This document shows, piece after piece, positions 18,983 through 27,212 of a stretch of DNA of 64,000 nt. Within the stretch, counting starts at the first letter, position 1. Each line of letters starts with the position of its first letter. A program made the translations under genes and the position numbers. The stretch is from UBA4782 sp034430215 (GTDB taxonomy: Bacteria > Chloroflexota > Anaerolineae > Anaerolineales > Anaerolineaceae), in assembly GCA_034430215.1 (NCBI GenBank), contig DAOUFE010000017.1, positions 1 through 64,000 of the forward strand, read 5' to 3'. A model generated the notes under the pieces. That model made no database searches, had not been told where the DNA came from, and was given only the letters and a program-made list of their open reading frames with translations.

Positions 18983-20536
18983 ATGCGAAAATATCTCTAT
19001 TTCACTGTTTTTATCAGTGGTCTTGTATCTCTTGCAATTGAAATGTCTGCCTCCCGGTTGTTAGGGAATGTTTTTGGTACCAGCAATCTCGTCTGGGCAG
19101 CCATAATTGGGCTGATTTTAATCTACCTGGCAGCTGGTTACTTCATTGGCGGCGCATGGGCAGATAGGAGCCCTCATTTCAGGACATTATTCCTCATTCT
19201 GCTGGGTGCAGCGTTAGCTACAGCGATCGTTCCCGTGATCTCGCGACCCGTGTTACGGATAGCGGCAGACGCATTTGACCAGCTTCAAATGGGAATATTA
19301 TTCGGTTCTTTTACTGCAGTTATCATATTGCTAATTGTTCCCATGACCCTATTGGGAATAGTATCTCCCTTTGCAATTCGCCTGGCAATTCAGCAGACAG
19401 AAAATGCAGGTCGCATTTCTGGTCGTCTTTATGCTGTATCCACCCTTGGATCATTCTTTGGTACATTTTTACCTGTTCTCTTGCTTATTCCAACCATAGG
19501 CACTTACCGCACATTTCTGGTTCTTGCTGCTTTGCTGGCATTGATTGCCATTATTGGCTTGATCCTCACCAGTGGAAAACTCGTTATCCCTGCACTTCTC
19601 ATACCTCTGGTTCTCCTTCCTGTTCTGGCAATTTGGGGTTTACCAGGCAGAGATAAAAATACCCAGGGCATCATTTATGAAACCGAATCTACTTACAACT
19701 ATATTCAGGTTCTTGAAAGCAATGGATATCGCTATTTACGCTTGAATGAAGGTCAAGGAGTACATTCCATGTACCATCCCAGTGTACTTTATTATGGTGG
19801 TCCCTGGGAAATGGTACTTGCAGCCCCATTATTCAGTAAAACCACCTTTCAGGTCAATAATATTCATTCAATGGCAATTATTGGTCTGGCAGCAGGAACC
19901 ACCGCCCGACAGGCAACAAGTGTTTATCCCAATATTGCCATAGATGGAATTGAAATCGACCCCAAGATCGTCGAGGTAGGGAAAAAATACTTCGGTATGG
20001 ATCTTCCAAACTTGAACATTCTTGTCCAGGATGGACGCTGGGCTCTTGATCAATCTGAAAAAACATATCAAATCATCAGTGTGGATGCATATCGACCTCC
20101 ATATATACCTGCCCAACTGACAACCCAGGAATTCTTCCATTCAGTCTACAACCACCTTACAGACGATGGAGTTATGATCATCAATGTCGGTAGAGCACCC
20201 GAAGACAGGCGGCTGATCAATGCCCTGTCCAGTACAATCCTCTCGATCTTCCCTTCTCTATATGTGGTTGACTTGCCTGGCACTTTTAATTCATTAATCT
20301 ATGCTACACGCCAGCCTACAACCAATGAAAACCTGTATCAAAATTTTGCCGCCCTTCAGAATTCGGGTAACGCACCAGATTTACTGGTCACCGTGGGCTC
20401 AGTTGCAATTGCCAGCCTGCAGCCTTCGCCAGAAAAAGCGCAGGTATTCACCGATGATAAAGCACCTGTTGAATGGATAACCAACAACATGGTTCTACGT
20501 TTTTTGCTATCCCCTGAAATGGAATCATTACAATGA
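18983..20536 (+). CDS. Membrane-fused spermidine-synthase-like protein
   Basis: The N-terminal half has about seven transmembrane helices (SGLVSLAIEMSASRLLG, GLILIYLAAGYFIGG and so on) and the C-terminal half (about 260-490) is a SpeE-like Rossmann methyltransferase-fold domain. GLAAGTTARQ replaces the usual glycine-rich SAM/dcSAM loop, with IDGIEIDPKIVEVGKKYF for ribose binding and ISVDAYRPPYIPAQLTTQEFF after strand 4. Such fused MFS/spermidine-synthase proteins are widespread in Chloroflexi; actual aminopropyltransferase activity is not established for them. I start at the ATG of MRKYLYF, since the upstream part of the frame is not membrane-like. It overlaps the next gene by ATGA. Confidence 0.8.
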   Translation: MRKYLYFTVFISGLVSLAIEMSASRLLGNVFGTSNLVWAAIIGLILIYLAAGYFIGGAWADRSPHFRTLFLILLGAALATAIVPVISRPVLRIAADAFDQLQMGILFGSFTAVIILLIVPMTLLGIVSPFAIRLAIQQTENAGRISGRLYAVSTLGSFFGTFLPVLLLIPTIGTYRTFLVLAALLALIAIIGLILTSGKLVIPALLIPLVLLPVLAIWGLPGRDKNTQGIIYETESTYNYIQVLESNGYRYLRLNEGQGVHSMYHPSVLYYGGPWEMVLAAPLFSKTTFQVNNIHSMAIIGLAAGTTARQATSVYPNIAIDGIEIDPKIVEVGKKYFGMDLPNLNILVQDGRWALDQSEKTYQIISVDAYRPPYIPAQLTTQEFFHSVYNHLTDDGVMIINVGRAPEDRRLINALSSTILSIFPSLYVVDLPGTFNSLIYATRQPTTNENLYQNFAALQNSGNAPDLLVTVGSVAIASLQPSPEKAQVFTDDKAPVEWITNNMVLRFLLSPEMESLQ

Positions 20537-21204
20537 AAACAATTAAAGAAACTGTCGGTTTCTTGATCACGCTTACTACCCCCTTTGTTTTTCTTATGTT
20601 GGCTGTACGCCTGCTATTGACCCCCTTCTTTCTGGAATTTGAATATCACACACCAAATTTCCCCGCTGATACATACGGATTTACTCTTCAAGACCGTCTG
20701 CATTGGTCAAAAATATCAGTAGATTACCTGATCAATAATCAGGGAATTGAGTTCCTCGCCTCACAACGCTTGTCTGATGGCTCTCCTCTGTATTCAGATA
20801 GGGAATTGTCACACATGCTAGACGTAAAAGTATTAGTAGAGCAACTATTGGCGATATGGACGGGAGTTTTGATCTTTTGGCTGCTAGTTTTTCTTCTGGC
20901 ATGGTTGAAAAAATGTTTACGAGACTTTTGGGCTGCAGTCTCTCGTGGTGGATGGTTAACCCTGGCGCTATTGGCTGCAGTAATTTTGTTGGTATTCATT
21001 GATTTTGATGCTCTTTTTACAGCCTTCCACCACCTGTTCTTTACAGGTGATACATGGTTATTCTATTACTCAGATAATCTTATTCGTTTGTTCCCCATGC
21101 GGTTCTGGCGGGATGCGTTTTTACTGACTGGTGGTATCACTGTTCTGCTGGCTTTAATCGCTGCTTTGAGTCAATTTTGGAAAAAGAACAAGAAGGTGAT
21201 TTAA
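20533..21204 (+). CDS. Integral membrane protein, TIGR01906/DUF1461-like
   Basis: Four hydrophobic segments are visible (about 8-30, 98-120, 132-152 and 192-212). Between the first two is an extracytoplasmic region containing HWSKISVDYLIN and YSDRELSHMLDVKVL, the latter like the conserved block of TIGR01906 proteins. Function is unknown in that family. The ATGA overlap with the upstream gene implies coupled translation. Length (223) fits. The family call is by recall of the pattern, so it is moderate. Confidence 0.7.
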   Translation: MKTIKETVGFLITLTTPFVFLMLAVRLLLTPFFLEFEYHTPNFPADTYGFTLQDRLHWSKISVDYLINNQGIEFLASQRLSDGSPLYSDRELSHMLDVKVLVEQLLAIWTGVLIFWLLVFLLAWLKKCLRDFWAAVSRGGWLTLALLAAVILLVFIDFDALFTAFHHLFFTGDTWLFYYSDNLIRLFPMRFWRDAFLLTGGITVLLALIAALSQFWKKNKKVI

Positions 21205-21216
21205 TTCACCTTCTTG
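21189..21216 (+). terminator. Hairpin overlapping the stop codon
   Basis: CAAGAAGGTGA (21189-21199) pairs perfectly with TCACCTTCTTG (21206-21216) across a 6-base loop that contains the stop codon. The T-rich tract after it is weak, so termination may be partial; it also faces the convergent gpmA. Confidence 0.6.
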
Positions 21217-21254
21217 TCTATAAATCATTTTCTAAAACTTTTCTACTCAAAAAA

Positions 21255-22001
21255 CTATTTTGCCTTGCCCTGATTAGCAACTGCGTTGATCTTCTTTTCG
21301 ATTTCTGATTGATCACCCAGATAATAATGCTTGATGGGTTTCAAATCTGTATCCAGTTCATATACGAGTGGAACACCCGTAGGAATATTTAATTCTGCAA
21401 TTTCATCATCAGGGATATTATCCAGATACTTTATCAATGCCCGCAAGCTGTTACCATGTGCAACGATGATCACTTTCTTTCCTGCTTTAATACTGGGGGC
21501 AATAGTGGAATGCCAGTAGGGTAGAAAGCGCGCCACGGTATCTTTCAGGCATTCGGTCAGGGGTAATTCCTCATTCGTCAAATTCTGATATCGTGGATCA
21601 GCTCCAGGATAACGAGGATCATCTTTTTCTAGCGCTGGTGGTTGAATATCATACGAACGGCGCCAGATATGTACCTGGTCATTTCCATACTTTGCTGCCG
21701 TTTCAGCTTTATTCAACCCCTGCAAAGCTCCGTAATGTCGTTCATTCAATCGCCAGCTGTTAACAATGGGGATCCACATTAAATCCATTTCATCCAATGC
21801 TAACCATAGCGTTCGAATAGCTCGTTTAAGAACTGAAGTATAAGCCATATCAAATGTATAACCAGCCGCTTTCATCAATTTGCCGGCATTATGAGCTTCG
21901 TCAATTCCTTTTTCAGAAAGGTCAACATCTGTCCACCCTGTGAACAGGTTTTCCTTATTCCAGACACTTTCACCATGTCGCAATAAAACTACTTTATACA
22001 T
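21255..22001 (-). CDS. gpmA: 2,3-bisphosphoglycerate-dependent phosphoglycerate mutase
   Basis: This glycolytic enzyme interconverts 3- and 2-phosphoglycerate. LRHGESVWNKENLFTGWTDV at about 7-26 carries the phosphorylated His; RHYGALQGLNKAETA, YDIQPPAL and the second His in VAHGNSLRALIKYLD are all present. Length (248) is exactly that of the bacterial dPGM class. The ATG is preceded by GGGAGG at 6-base spacing. A long palindrome and a TATAAT box lie upstream. Confidence 0.97.
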   Translation of the reverse strand: MYKVVLLRHGESVWNKENLFTGWTDVDLSEKGIDEAHNAGKLMKAAGYTFDMAYTSVLKRAIRTLWLALDEMDLMWIPIVNSWRLNERHYGALQGLNKAETAAKYGNDQVHIWRRSYDIQPPALEKDDPRYPGADPRYQNLTNEELPLTECLKDTVARFLPYWHSTIAPSIKAGKKVIIVAHGNSLRALIKYLDNIPDDEIAELNIPTGVPLVYELDTDLKPIKHYYLGDQSEIEKKINAVANQGKAK

Positions 22002-22026
22002 AAAAACCTCCCAATCAGGTCTTAAG

Positions 22027-22057
22027 AATGTAGCGCAAGTGCACCTTGCGCTACATT
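22027..22057 (-). promoter_or_regulatory. 31-bp perfect palindrome between the ABC ATPase gene and gpmA
   Basis: AATGTAGCGCAAG and CTTGCGCTACATT are perfect 13-base arms around a 5-base loop. There is no T-run on the minus strand. The arm nearest the ABC gene overlaps a TATAAT box (22055-22060, minus strand) that could drive gpmA. It could be a transcript-end hairpin of the ABC gene or an operator at the gpmA promoter. Confidence 0.6.
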
Positions 22058-22085
22058 ATAACGAACTTTTTAATAAATTTCGATG

Positions 22086-23198
22086 TTAACGGACTGCTAC
22101 TGGATTTTCACTATCTACGGAGGGATCAAAGATATGGAAATTATCCATATTGAAAACGACCTGTACTTTTGACTCAATGGAAAACCGCGTTCGAGGATCA
22201 ACACGGGCAATGAAGAATGATTCGCCACTCATCATGTGTAAAATGATTTCATTACCCATTAACTCGGTCACATCAACTTTCGCATCGACAGGTGCGGCAT
22301 GAATACCTGGAGGTGCAAATTCGGGGTTGTGAATATCTTCAGGACGAATACCGAATATTACATCCTTACCTGCATAGGGTGCATAAGTTTTAAATTTATC
22401 TTCCGGGATGCTTACCGCAAATGAATTGCAATCCACAATGAGTCTGCTGTCATCTTTCTTGATCTTTGCATTGAAGAAGTTCATGGCAGGTGATCCGATG
22501 AAGCCAGCAACAAACAAGTTTGCTGGTTTATCATACAGGGTTTGAGGCGAATCCAGTTGTTGTAAAAGACCTTTATTCATGACCGCGATACGGGTAGCCA
22601 TAGTCATTGCCTCCACCTGGTCATGAGTTACATATATAAAGGTTGTCTGTAATCGTTGATGCAATTTACTGATCTCTGCACGGGTTTGGACACGTAACTT
22701 GGCATCCAAGTTGGATAGCGGCTCATCAAAAAGAAATACTTTTGGTTCTCGCACAATGGCGCGTCCAAGAGCTACACGCTGGCGTTGCCCACCAGAAAGT
22801 TCGCGGGGTTTTCTTTTCAGTAGATGCTCGATACCAAGGGTTTTTGCAGCGTCTTCTACACGTGTTTTAATCTGATCCTTTGGCACTTTACGTAATTTAA
22901 GACCAAATGCCATATTATCAAAAACGCTCATATGAGGATAAAGTGCGTAAGACTGGAATACCATCGCAATATCACGATCCTTGGGTGCTACTTCGTTCAC
23001 CACTCGATCCCCAATCATCACTTCACCTTCAGTTACTTCTTCGAGCCCAGCCAGACAGCGAAGAGCGGTTGTTTTACCGCAGCCTGATGGTCCAACCAGG
23101 ACAAGAAATTCCTTGTCTTGAATATCGATGTTCAGATCGTTCAAGGCAGTGAAATCGCCAAACTTTTTTGTTACATGATTGTAAGATACACTAGCCAT
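22086..23198 (-). CDS. Sugar ABC transporter ATP-binding protein (MalK/UgpC/MsmK type)
   Basis: This ATPase energises carbohydrate importers. Walker A GPSGCGKTT near 38-46, Q-loop FQSYALYPHMSV, signature LSGGQRQRVALGRA near 136-149, Walker B VFLFDEPLSNLDAKLR and the switch His THDQVEAM are intact. A C-terminal regulatory OB/TOBE domain (about 235-365, FGIRPEDI) is typical of MalK-like ATPases. Length (370) fits. No permease or binding protein lies next to it, so it is likely a shared ATPase serving several sugar transporters, as MsmK does. The ribosome-binding site GGAGGA is strong. Confidence 0.92.
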   Translation of the reverse strand: MASVSYNHVTKKFGDFTALNDLNIDIQDKEFLVLVGPSGCGKTTALRCLAGLEEVTEGEVMIGDRVVNEVAPKDRDIAMVFQSYALYPHMSVFDNMAFGLKLRKVPKDQIKTRVEDAAKTLGIEHLLKRKPRELSGGQRQRVALGRAIVREPKVFLFDEPLSNLDAKLRVQTRAEISKLHQRLQTTFIYVTHDQVEAMTMATRIAVMNKGLLQQLDSPQTLYDKPANLFVAGFIGSPAMNFFNAKIKKDDSRLIVDCNSFAVSIPEDKFKTYAPYAGKDVIFGIRPEDIHNPEFAPPGIHAAPVDAKVDVTELMGNEIILHMMSGESFFIARVDPRTRFSIESKVQVVFNMDNFHIFDPSVDSENPVAVR

Positions 23199-23232
23199 GC
23201 CTTCCTCCTTCCGGAACGAGTATAGTGAAATA

Positions 23233-23261
23233 ATTATATGTCAACCTAAATGAAAGTGCAA
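23233..23261 (-). promoter_or_regulatory. Promoter for the sugar ABC ATPase gene
   Basis: On the minus strand, TTGCAC (23256-23261), 17 bases, TATAAT (23233-23238). The -35 is a 3/6 match and the -10 is perfect. The leader would be about 30 bases with a strong GGAGGA. Confidence 0.5.
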
Positions 23262-23425
23262 TTAACAAGTGAATTATTTCGGAAAAAGAGGCATATTAAT
23301 TGTGAAGAAAGGAAATTCTTTTTTTCTGAGATAGCAGAATAACGGGTAAATGCAAGAAATTGATCATCAATCTCAAAAATGACCTGAGCGGAATAAAAAA
23401 TTATATTTTTGGGGGGATAGTTAAT
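23262..23425. other. AT-rich intergenic stretch
   Basis: There is no ORF, repeat or clear regulatory motif here. It separates the sugar ABC gene from the structured RNA candidate. A G-run and a C-run near 23411-23436 could pair and may belong to the 3' end of the RNA. Confidence 0.4.
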
Positions 23426-23598
23426 AAAAAACCCCCGCTATGCCGTGTGTGCTAAGTTTTGAACCTGCCAGGGCAGGTTTGTCCTTCTTCTCAGCTCCGC
23501 CTTGGCCTGAGCCTATCGCGTTGCTTTGATAAGGTCGGACGAAAGTTTGAAACTGTTGGCTCAAAACCGGTTGTGCAACATCACAAACACAGCAGGGT
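23426..23598 (-). ncRNA. Structured RNA, candidate 6S RNA
   Basis: This GC-richer block in AT-rich surroundings encodes no protein. On the minus strand its two ends pair: the 5' arm at 23582-23598 (begins ACCCUGCUGUG) pairs with the 3' arm at 23432-23452 (ends CGGGGG), about 14-16 pairs with one small internal loop. Inside, GUUUUGAGCC can pair with GGUUCAAAAC, CCUUAUC with GAUAGG, CUCAG with CUGAG, and AACCUGC/GCAGGUU forms a tight hairpin. The result is a rod of about 173 nt. An extended -10 (TGGTATAAA) predicts a start at 23598, exactly the first paired base, and six U residues follow the 3' arm. Rod shape, size and solitary transcription fit 6S RNA; I could not verify the 6S consensus bubble. 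The opposite strand could fold the same way, but its promoter is weaker. Confidence 0.5.
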
Positions 23599-23604
23599 AT
23601 TTTT

Positions 23605-23613
23605 TTTATACCA
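23605..23613 (-). promoter_or_regulatory. Extended -10 box for the structured RNA
   Basis: TGGTATAAA on the minus strand: TG plus one base before TATAAA, the extended -10 form. The -35 position (TGTTCA) is a 3/6 match. The predicted start lies 7 bases downstream at the beginning of the closing stem. Confidence 0.5.
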
Positions 23614-23681
23614 CATTTTTGAAGCAATGAACAGGGGCTGTAAAGCTACTGAAAAGAAAAAATGCAGGCTCAAAAGACTGC

Positions 23682-23710
23682 TTGACGAGTTGCATTGGGT
23701 CATTTATACT
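23682..23710 (+). promoter_or_regulatory. Promoter for thpR, leaderless
   Basis: TTGACG (23682-23687), exactly 17 bases, TATACT (23705-23710). The -10 ends 10 bases before the ATG, so the predicted 5' leader is only about 4 bases. There is no ribosome-binding site. Confidence 0.75.
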
Positions 23711-23720
23711 CATTTTGTAC

Positions 23721-24299
23721 ATGGAATCAATTCGCGCATTTGTTGCACTCCCTTTGCCTGAATCGGCAAGCCATCAACTTGGACAGTTTCTTATGACTCT
23801 CAAAGCAAAAGTCCCTCATGGATTTCGCCTTGTAAATATTGAGAATATCCACCTTACTTTGGCTTTCCTGGGTGATACGCCTATCCACAAAATTAAGCAG
23901 CTATCTACAATGCTTACCGAATTAACAGAAAATTACACCGCAATTCCAGCCCGTTTTAGCAAACTGGGTGCATTCCCCAATGCAAACCACATGCGAATCT
24001 TCTGGCTGGGATTGGATACTGCACCTGAGTTGATTGCGTTACAGAAAGAGATTGCCCATTGCTGCAAATTATGCAACCTTCTAAAAGATGACAAGCCTTT
24101 CGTCCCACATCTGACTCTGGCAAGATTATCAGATGAGATGAGTCAAACGGAAAAAGTACAATCAGCTGAACTGCTTAAAACCCCACTGAAGGAGTTACAA
24201 GATGCTTTTGTATTAAATAGATTGGTACTCTTTCAGAGTACATTAAAAACTACAGGTGCAGTTTATACACCAGTACATGAATTTCTTTTGAAAAACTAA
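23721..24299 (+). CDS. thpR: RNA 2',3'-cyclic phosphodiesterase (LigT/2H family)
   Basis: This 2H-superfamily enzyme opens 2',3'-cyclic phosphates at RNA ends. The two catalytic HxTx motifs are present: HLTLAFLGDT at about 44-53 and HLTLARL at about 132-138. It begins RAFVALPLP, as the family does. Length (192) is normal. The start is fixed by the promoter just upstream: the in-frame upstream extension would overlap the -35 and -10 boxes. It probably forms a transcription unit with rsfS, which follows after 12 bases. Confidence 0.92.
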   Translation: MESIRAFVALPLPESASHQLGQFLMTLKAKVPHGFRLVNIENIHLTLAFLGDTPIHKIKQLSTMLTELTENYTAIPARFSKLGAFPNANHMRIFWLGLDTAPELIALQKEIAHCCKLCNLLKDDKPFVPHLTLARLSDEMSQTEKVQSAELLKTPLKELQDAFVLNRLVLFQSTLKTTGAVYTPVHEFLLKN

Positions 24300-24311
24300 A
24301 GGAGGTAATAA

Positions 24312-24656
24312 CTGAACGCACTTGAAATCGCTCGTTCCCTTGTAGAAACATTGGAACAGAAAAAAGCTGAAGATATTGTGTTAATGGACGTCAGCGAGGT
24401 TGCTTCATTCACTGACTATTTTATTATTTGTTCTGGTAGCAGTGATCGCATGCTGAAAAGTCTGGGTGATGCAGTTTTGGAAGATGCTCACAAGAATTTT
24501 CATCTAAACGGCAAATTCGAAGGAAAAGCTGAAAATGGCTGGGTGCTGATCGACCTGGACGATATTATTGTTCATATTTTCTTTAAAGACCAGCGAAAGT
24601 ATTATGCGTTGGAAAGCCTGTGGGAACGCGGGAAAACGTTGGTAACAATTCAATAA
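24312..24656 (+). CDS. rsfS: Ribosomal silencing factor RsfS (Iojap), CTG start
   Basis: This protein binds uL14 on the large ribosomal subunit and blocks subunit joining under poor nutrition. VLMDVSEVASFTDYFIICSG, WVLIDLDDIIVHIFF and YYALESLW are the family landmarks. The frame continues upstream of the first TTG (24351) as NALEIARSLVETLEQKKAED, which is the normal RsfS N-terminus. The only start that fits is a CTG at 24312, 6 bases after a perfect GGAGG. The resulting protein has 114 residues, the usual size. A CTG start is rare. Confidence 0.9.
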   Translation: MNALEIARSLVETLEQKKAEDIVLMDVSEVASFTDYFIICSGSSDRMLKSLGDAVLEDAHKNFHLNGKFEGKAENGWVLIDLDDIIVHIFFKDQRKYYALESLWERGKTLVTIQ

Positions 24657-24660
24657 GAAA

Positions 24661-24693
24661 ACTCCCCGCTTACATAGCGGGGAGTTCTTTTTA
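24661..24693. terminator. Intrinsic terminator between convergent rsfS and bcp
   Basis: AACTCCCCGC, 7-base loop, GCGGGGAGTT followed by CTTTTT on the plus strand; preceded by A residues that give a weaker U-run on the minus strand. The stem is 10 bp and perfect. Confidence 0.92.
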
Positions 24694-25146
24694 AACCAAT
24701 GCTGCCAATATCTCCGCACTGTGTTCTGGGGGTTTTACATTCTTGAATACTTTTTCGATTACACCATCAGGATTGATCAAGTAAGTGGTACGGAATACCC
24801 CATCGTATTCTCTACCCATCATCTTTTTCCTTCCCCATACACCATACAACTCACAGACTTTATGCTCAACATCTGCCAATAGAGGAAATGGAAGGTGAAA
24901 TTTTTCTTTAAATTTTGCATGAGATTGGGAAGAATCAGGGCTGACACCTAAAATTACAACCCCTGCCTTTTCATAGGCGCTGTAATCATCGCGAAAATTA
25001 CATGCTTCTGTCGTGCAGCCTGGTGTATTGTCTTTTGGATAAAAGTACAAAACCACCCACTTACCGCGATAATCACTTAATTTTCTTTCTACTCCCACCT
25101 CATCCTGAAGAGTAAAATCTGGTGCAAGTTGTTTTTCTGGGATCAT
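24691..25146 (-). CDS. bcp: Thiol peroxidase, BCP/PrxQ family
   Basis: This thioredoxin-dependent peroxiredoxin reduces H2O2 and organic peroxides. The active site TPGCTTEACNFRD has the peroxidatic Cys and a resolving Cys five residues later, as in E. coli BCP. YFYPKDNTPG and the start DFTLQDE are typical. Length (151) is standard. The ribosome-binding site is GGAGG. It is a single gene with its own promoter. Confidence 0.95.
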   Translation of the reverse strand: MIPEKQLAPDFTLQDEVGVERKLSDYRGKWVVLYFYPKDNTPGCTTEACNFRDDYSAYEKAGVVILGVSPDSSQSHAKFKEKFHLPFPLLADVEHKVCELYGVWGRKKMMGREYDGVFRTTYLINPDGVIEKVFKNVKPPEHSAEILAALV

Positions 25147-25173
25147 TATATTTCCTCCATTCGTTATAAATTT

Positions 25174-25201
25174 ATTATATCAAATGGATATACTTTGTCC
25201 A
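25174..25201 (-). promoter_or_regulatory. Promoter for bcp
   Basis: On the minus strand TGGACA (25196-25201), 16 bases, TATAAT (25174-25179). The leader is about 20 bases and contains GGAGG. Confidence 0.65.
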
Positions 25202-25237
25202 GTTTATTTCGTCACCCAAATCCAAAGGAACTTTAGC

Positions 25238-27205
25238 TTACAATAACTGTTGGATTTCTCCCATGCGTTCAACACCATACCCGGGCATTTCGGCAATTTT
25301 TTTGCGAAATTCTGGATTTTCCATCATCGAAAATACCGGCTTAAGCAGGTTGCCTTGTGCAAAATCTCTGGGAATGCACAGGTCGTAGCGTTCATTACAC
25401 AAAGGAATGAAATCGAGGTTCAGTGCCCTGGCAGCCGCTGTCACACCCAGTCCGCAATCTGCTCTGCCAGAGAGAACTGCTGCTGCTACAGACAGATGAG
25501 TATATTCTTCCTGGTTGTATCCTTTTATCTGGTTTACGTCTAATCCTTCAGACTTCAGATGATAATCCAGCAGAACGCGTGTGCCGGCACCTCTTTGGCG
25601 GTTCACAAATCGAACATCATCCCGAACCAGATCTTGCAATGAATGAATACCTTTTGGATTTCCAGGAAGCACCATTAATCCCTGTTCTCGTTCAACCCAG
25701 GTAATCAGCATTACAGGTATACCTGGCAAATATTGCTTGATATACGAGATATTGTAGGTTCCTGTTTCTGGGTCAAGAAGATGTGTACCCGCCAGATGGG
25801 TTTCTCCTCTCTTCACTGCCATCAAACCCCCTAAACTACCCACATTGGCTGAAACCAACCTGCAGTCCATTTGTGCCAATTCCTGAGCAAGCAGGTCTAA
25901 ACTCATATCGTGAGAACCAATGCAAAAAATGGTCTCTTCCAGTTCTGATCGTGGACGGTATAACCTGACTTTTACATGAGAACCAGCTTCGACACCCTGT
26001 ACACCTCTTGGAAGCAGCATGATGCCATCTGCTCGCACCAATGAGGTGATCACCCCAGCCCCGCGTGATAACGGTGCTGCAAGCATCTCATCACCCACTT
26101 TTCCTATAACTACGCGAATGTAATCATCATCACCCCCTGGGGAGGTTACCTTGCGGGTTACTTTGGCATTGATTTCATCAGGAGTCTGAGGAGGAAGCCC
26201 CAGCCAGCGATTTAAGATCGGTTGAACGAAAATTTCTCCTGTCAAAGCTGCAGAAACAGGGTATCCCGGAGTGCCTATAATAGGAGTTGCTTTTCCGGAT
26301 ACCTCGTCATGGATGATTCCGGCAATGACCGGATGCCCTGGTCTGACTGCCACACCATGGAATAGAATCTCACCCAATTCCTCGACGACACGAGCAGTGA
26401 AATCTTCTGAACCGGCTGATGAACCTGCGTTCACTAAAATCAGGTCACATTCTGTTGCAGCCTGTTTTACCTGCGCTTTGATCTGCTCATAGACATCTGG
26501 CACAATGGCATAGCGCTTCGGTATGCCTCCCCAACCAGATACCTGAGCTGCCAACACCACCGAGTTATATTCAATAATATCGCCTGGCTTTACTTTGGTG
26601 CCAATTGTCACCAGTTCAGTACCGGTTGGAATGATACCCACCACGGGTTTTCTGGTAACTTTGATTTTTTCGAATCCTGCGCCAGCTATTGCCCCTAAAT
26701 CCACCGGTCGTAATTTGTGACCAGCCGGCAGCACCAATTGTGTAGCAACGATATCTTCACCCATAGGGCGTACATGCATCCATGGTGTGATAGCTGCTCT
26801 CAACCGGATGGCATAGGGTTTTCTGGTCATTTCCATAGGATGGCCATCTATATCCACAGGTTCTACCTGCTCGATTGGAACAACTGCATTCGCCCATACG
26901 GGCAATGGGTCGCCTGTATCTACATACAGTGCCTGTTCGCCCATTTTTAGATCAACGGGTGCAGTTGGAATGGCTCCAGCCGTCTCTTCCGCTCGTAAGG
27001 CAAAACCATCCATGGCTGACGCGTGATAATGAGGAGATGAAATCTGAGCCCAGAGCGGTTCAACCAGTATTCTATCAATCGCTTTTTCATCCAGGGGTAC
27101 TTCCTCTTCACCTATTAGTTGCCATTGATGAATATTCTCAAATGCATTAATTAGCGTTTTCCATGCCGTATCCAGTGGTATGTCATGTAAATAAATTTTG
27201 CTCAT
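25238..27205 (-). CDS. MoeA-like molybdenum cofactor protein fused to a PBP-like domain
   Basis: Residues about 1-400 are a MoeA/GephyrinE domain that inserts metal into adenylylated molybdopterin: HYHASAMDGFALRA, YVDTGDPLP, GEDIV, IPTGTELV, NAGSSAGSEDFT and IIGTPGYPVSA are present. Residues about 430-655 are a periplasmic-binding-protein-like domain (PF12727 type) with FCIGSHDMSLDLLA, NRQRGAGTRVLLD and SGRADCGLGV. The second domain has no signal peptide, so it acts in the cytoplasm, probably as a molybdate/tungstate or cofactor sensor. This fusion is known from archaea and anaerobic bacteria. It lies 8 bases downstream of a stand-alone moeA. Two MoeA paralogues often serve Mo and W separately, but that is inference here. 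Confidence 0.9.
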   Translation of the reverse strand: MSKIYLHDIPLDTAWKTLINAFENIHQWQLIGEEEVPLDEKAIDRILVEPLWAQISSPHYHASAMDGFALRAEETAGAIPTAPVDLKMGEQALYVDTGDPLPVWANAVVPIEQVEPVDIDGHPMEMTRKPYAIRLRAAITPWMHVRPMGEDIVATQLVLPAGHKLRPVDLGAIAGAGFEKIKVTRKPVVGIIPTGTELVTIGTKVKPGDIIEYNSVVLAAQVSGWGGIPKRYAIVPDVYEQIKAQVKQAATECDLILVNAGSSAGSEDFTARVVEELGEILFHGVAVRPGHPVIAGIIHDEVSGKATPIIGTPGYPVSAALTGEIFVQPILNRWLGLPPQTPDEINAKVTRKVTSPGGDDDYIRVVIGKVGDEMLAAPLSRGAGVITSLVRADGIMLLPRGVQGVEAGSHVKVRLYRPRSELEETIFCIGSHDMSLDLLAQELAQMDCRLVSANVGSLGGLMAVKRGETHLAGTHLLDPETGTYNISYIKQYLPGIPVMLITWVEREQGLMVLPGNPKGIHSLQDLVRDDVRFVNRQRGAGTRVLLDYHLKSEGLDVNQIKGYNQEEYTHLSVAAAVLSGRADCGLGVTAAARALNLDFIPLCNERYDLCIPRDFAQGNLLKPVFSMMENPEFRKKIAEMPGYGVERMGEIQQLL

Positions 27206-27212
27206 ATATACC

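Noticed and set aside
23462..23479. AACCTGCC/GGCAGGTT palindrome as a stand-alone operator or mobile repeat
   Set aside because: It fits inside the folded RNA as a hairpin, and no second copy was noticed in the window.
23459..23761. 100-codon open frame on the plus strand across the structured RNA
   Set aside because: Its composition is not protein-like, it overlaps the thpR start in another frame, and the block is better explained as RNA.
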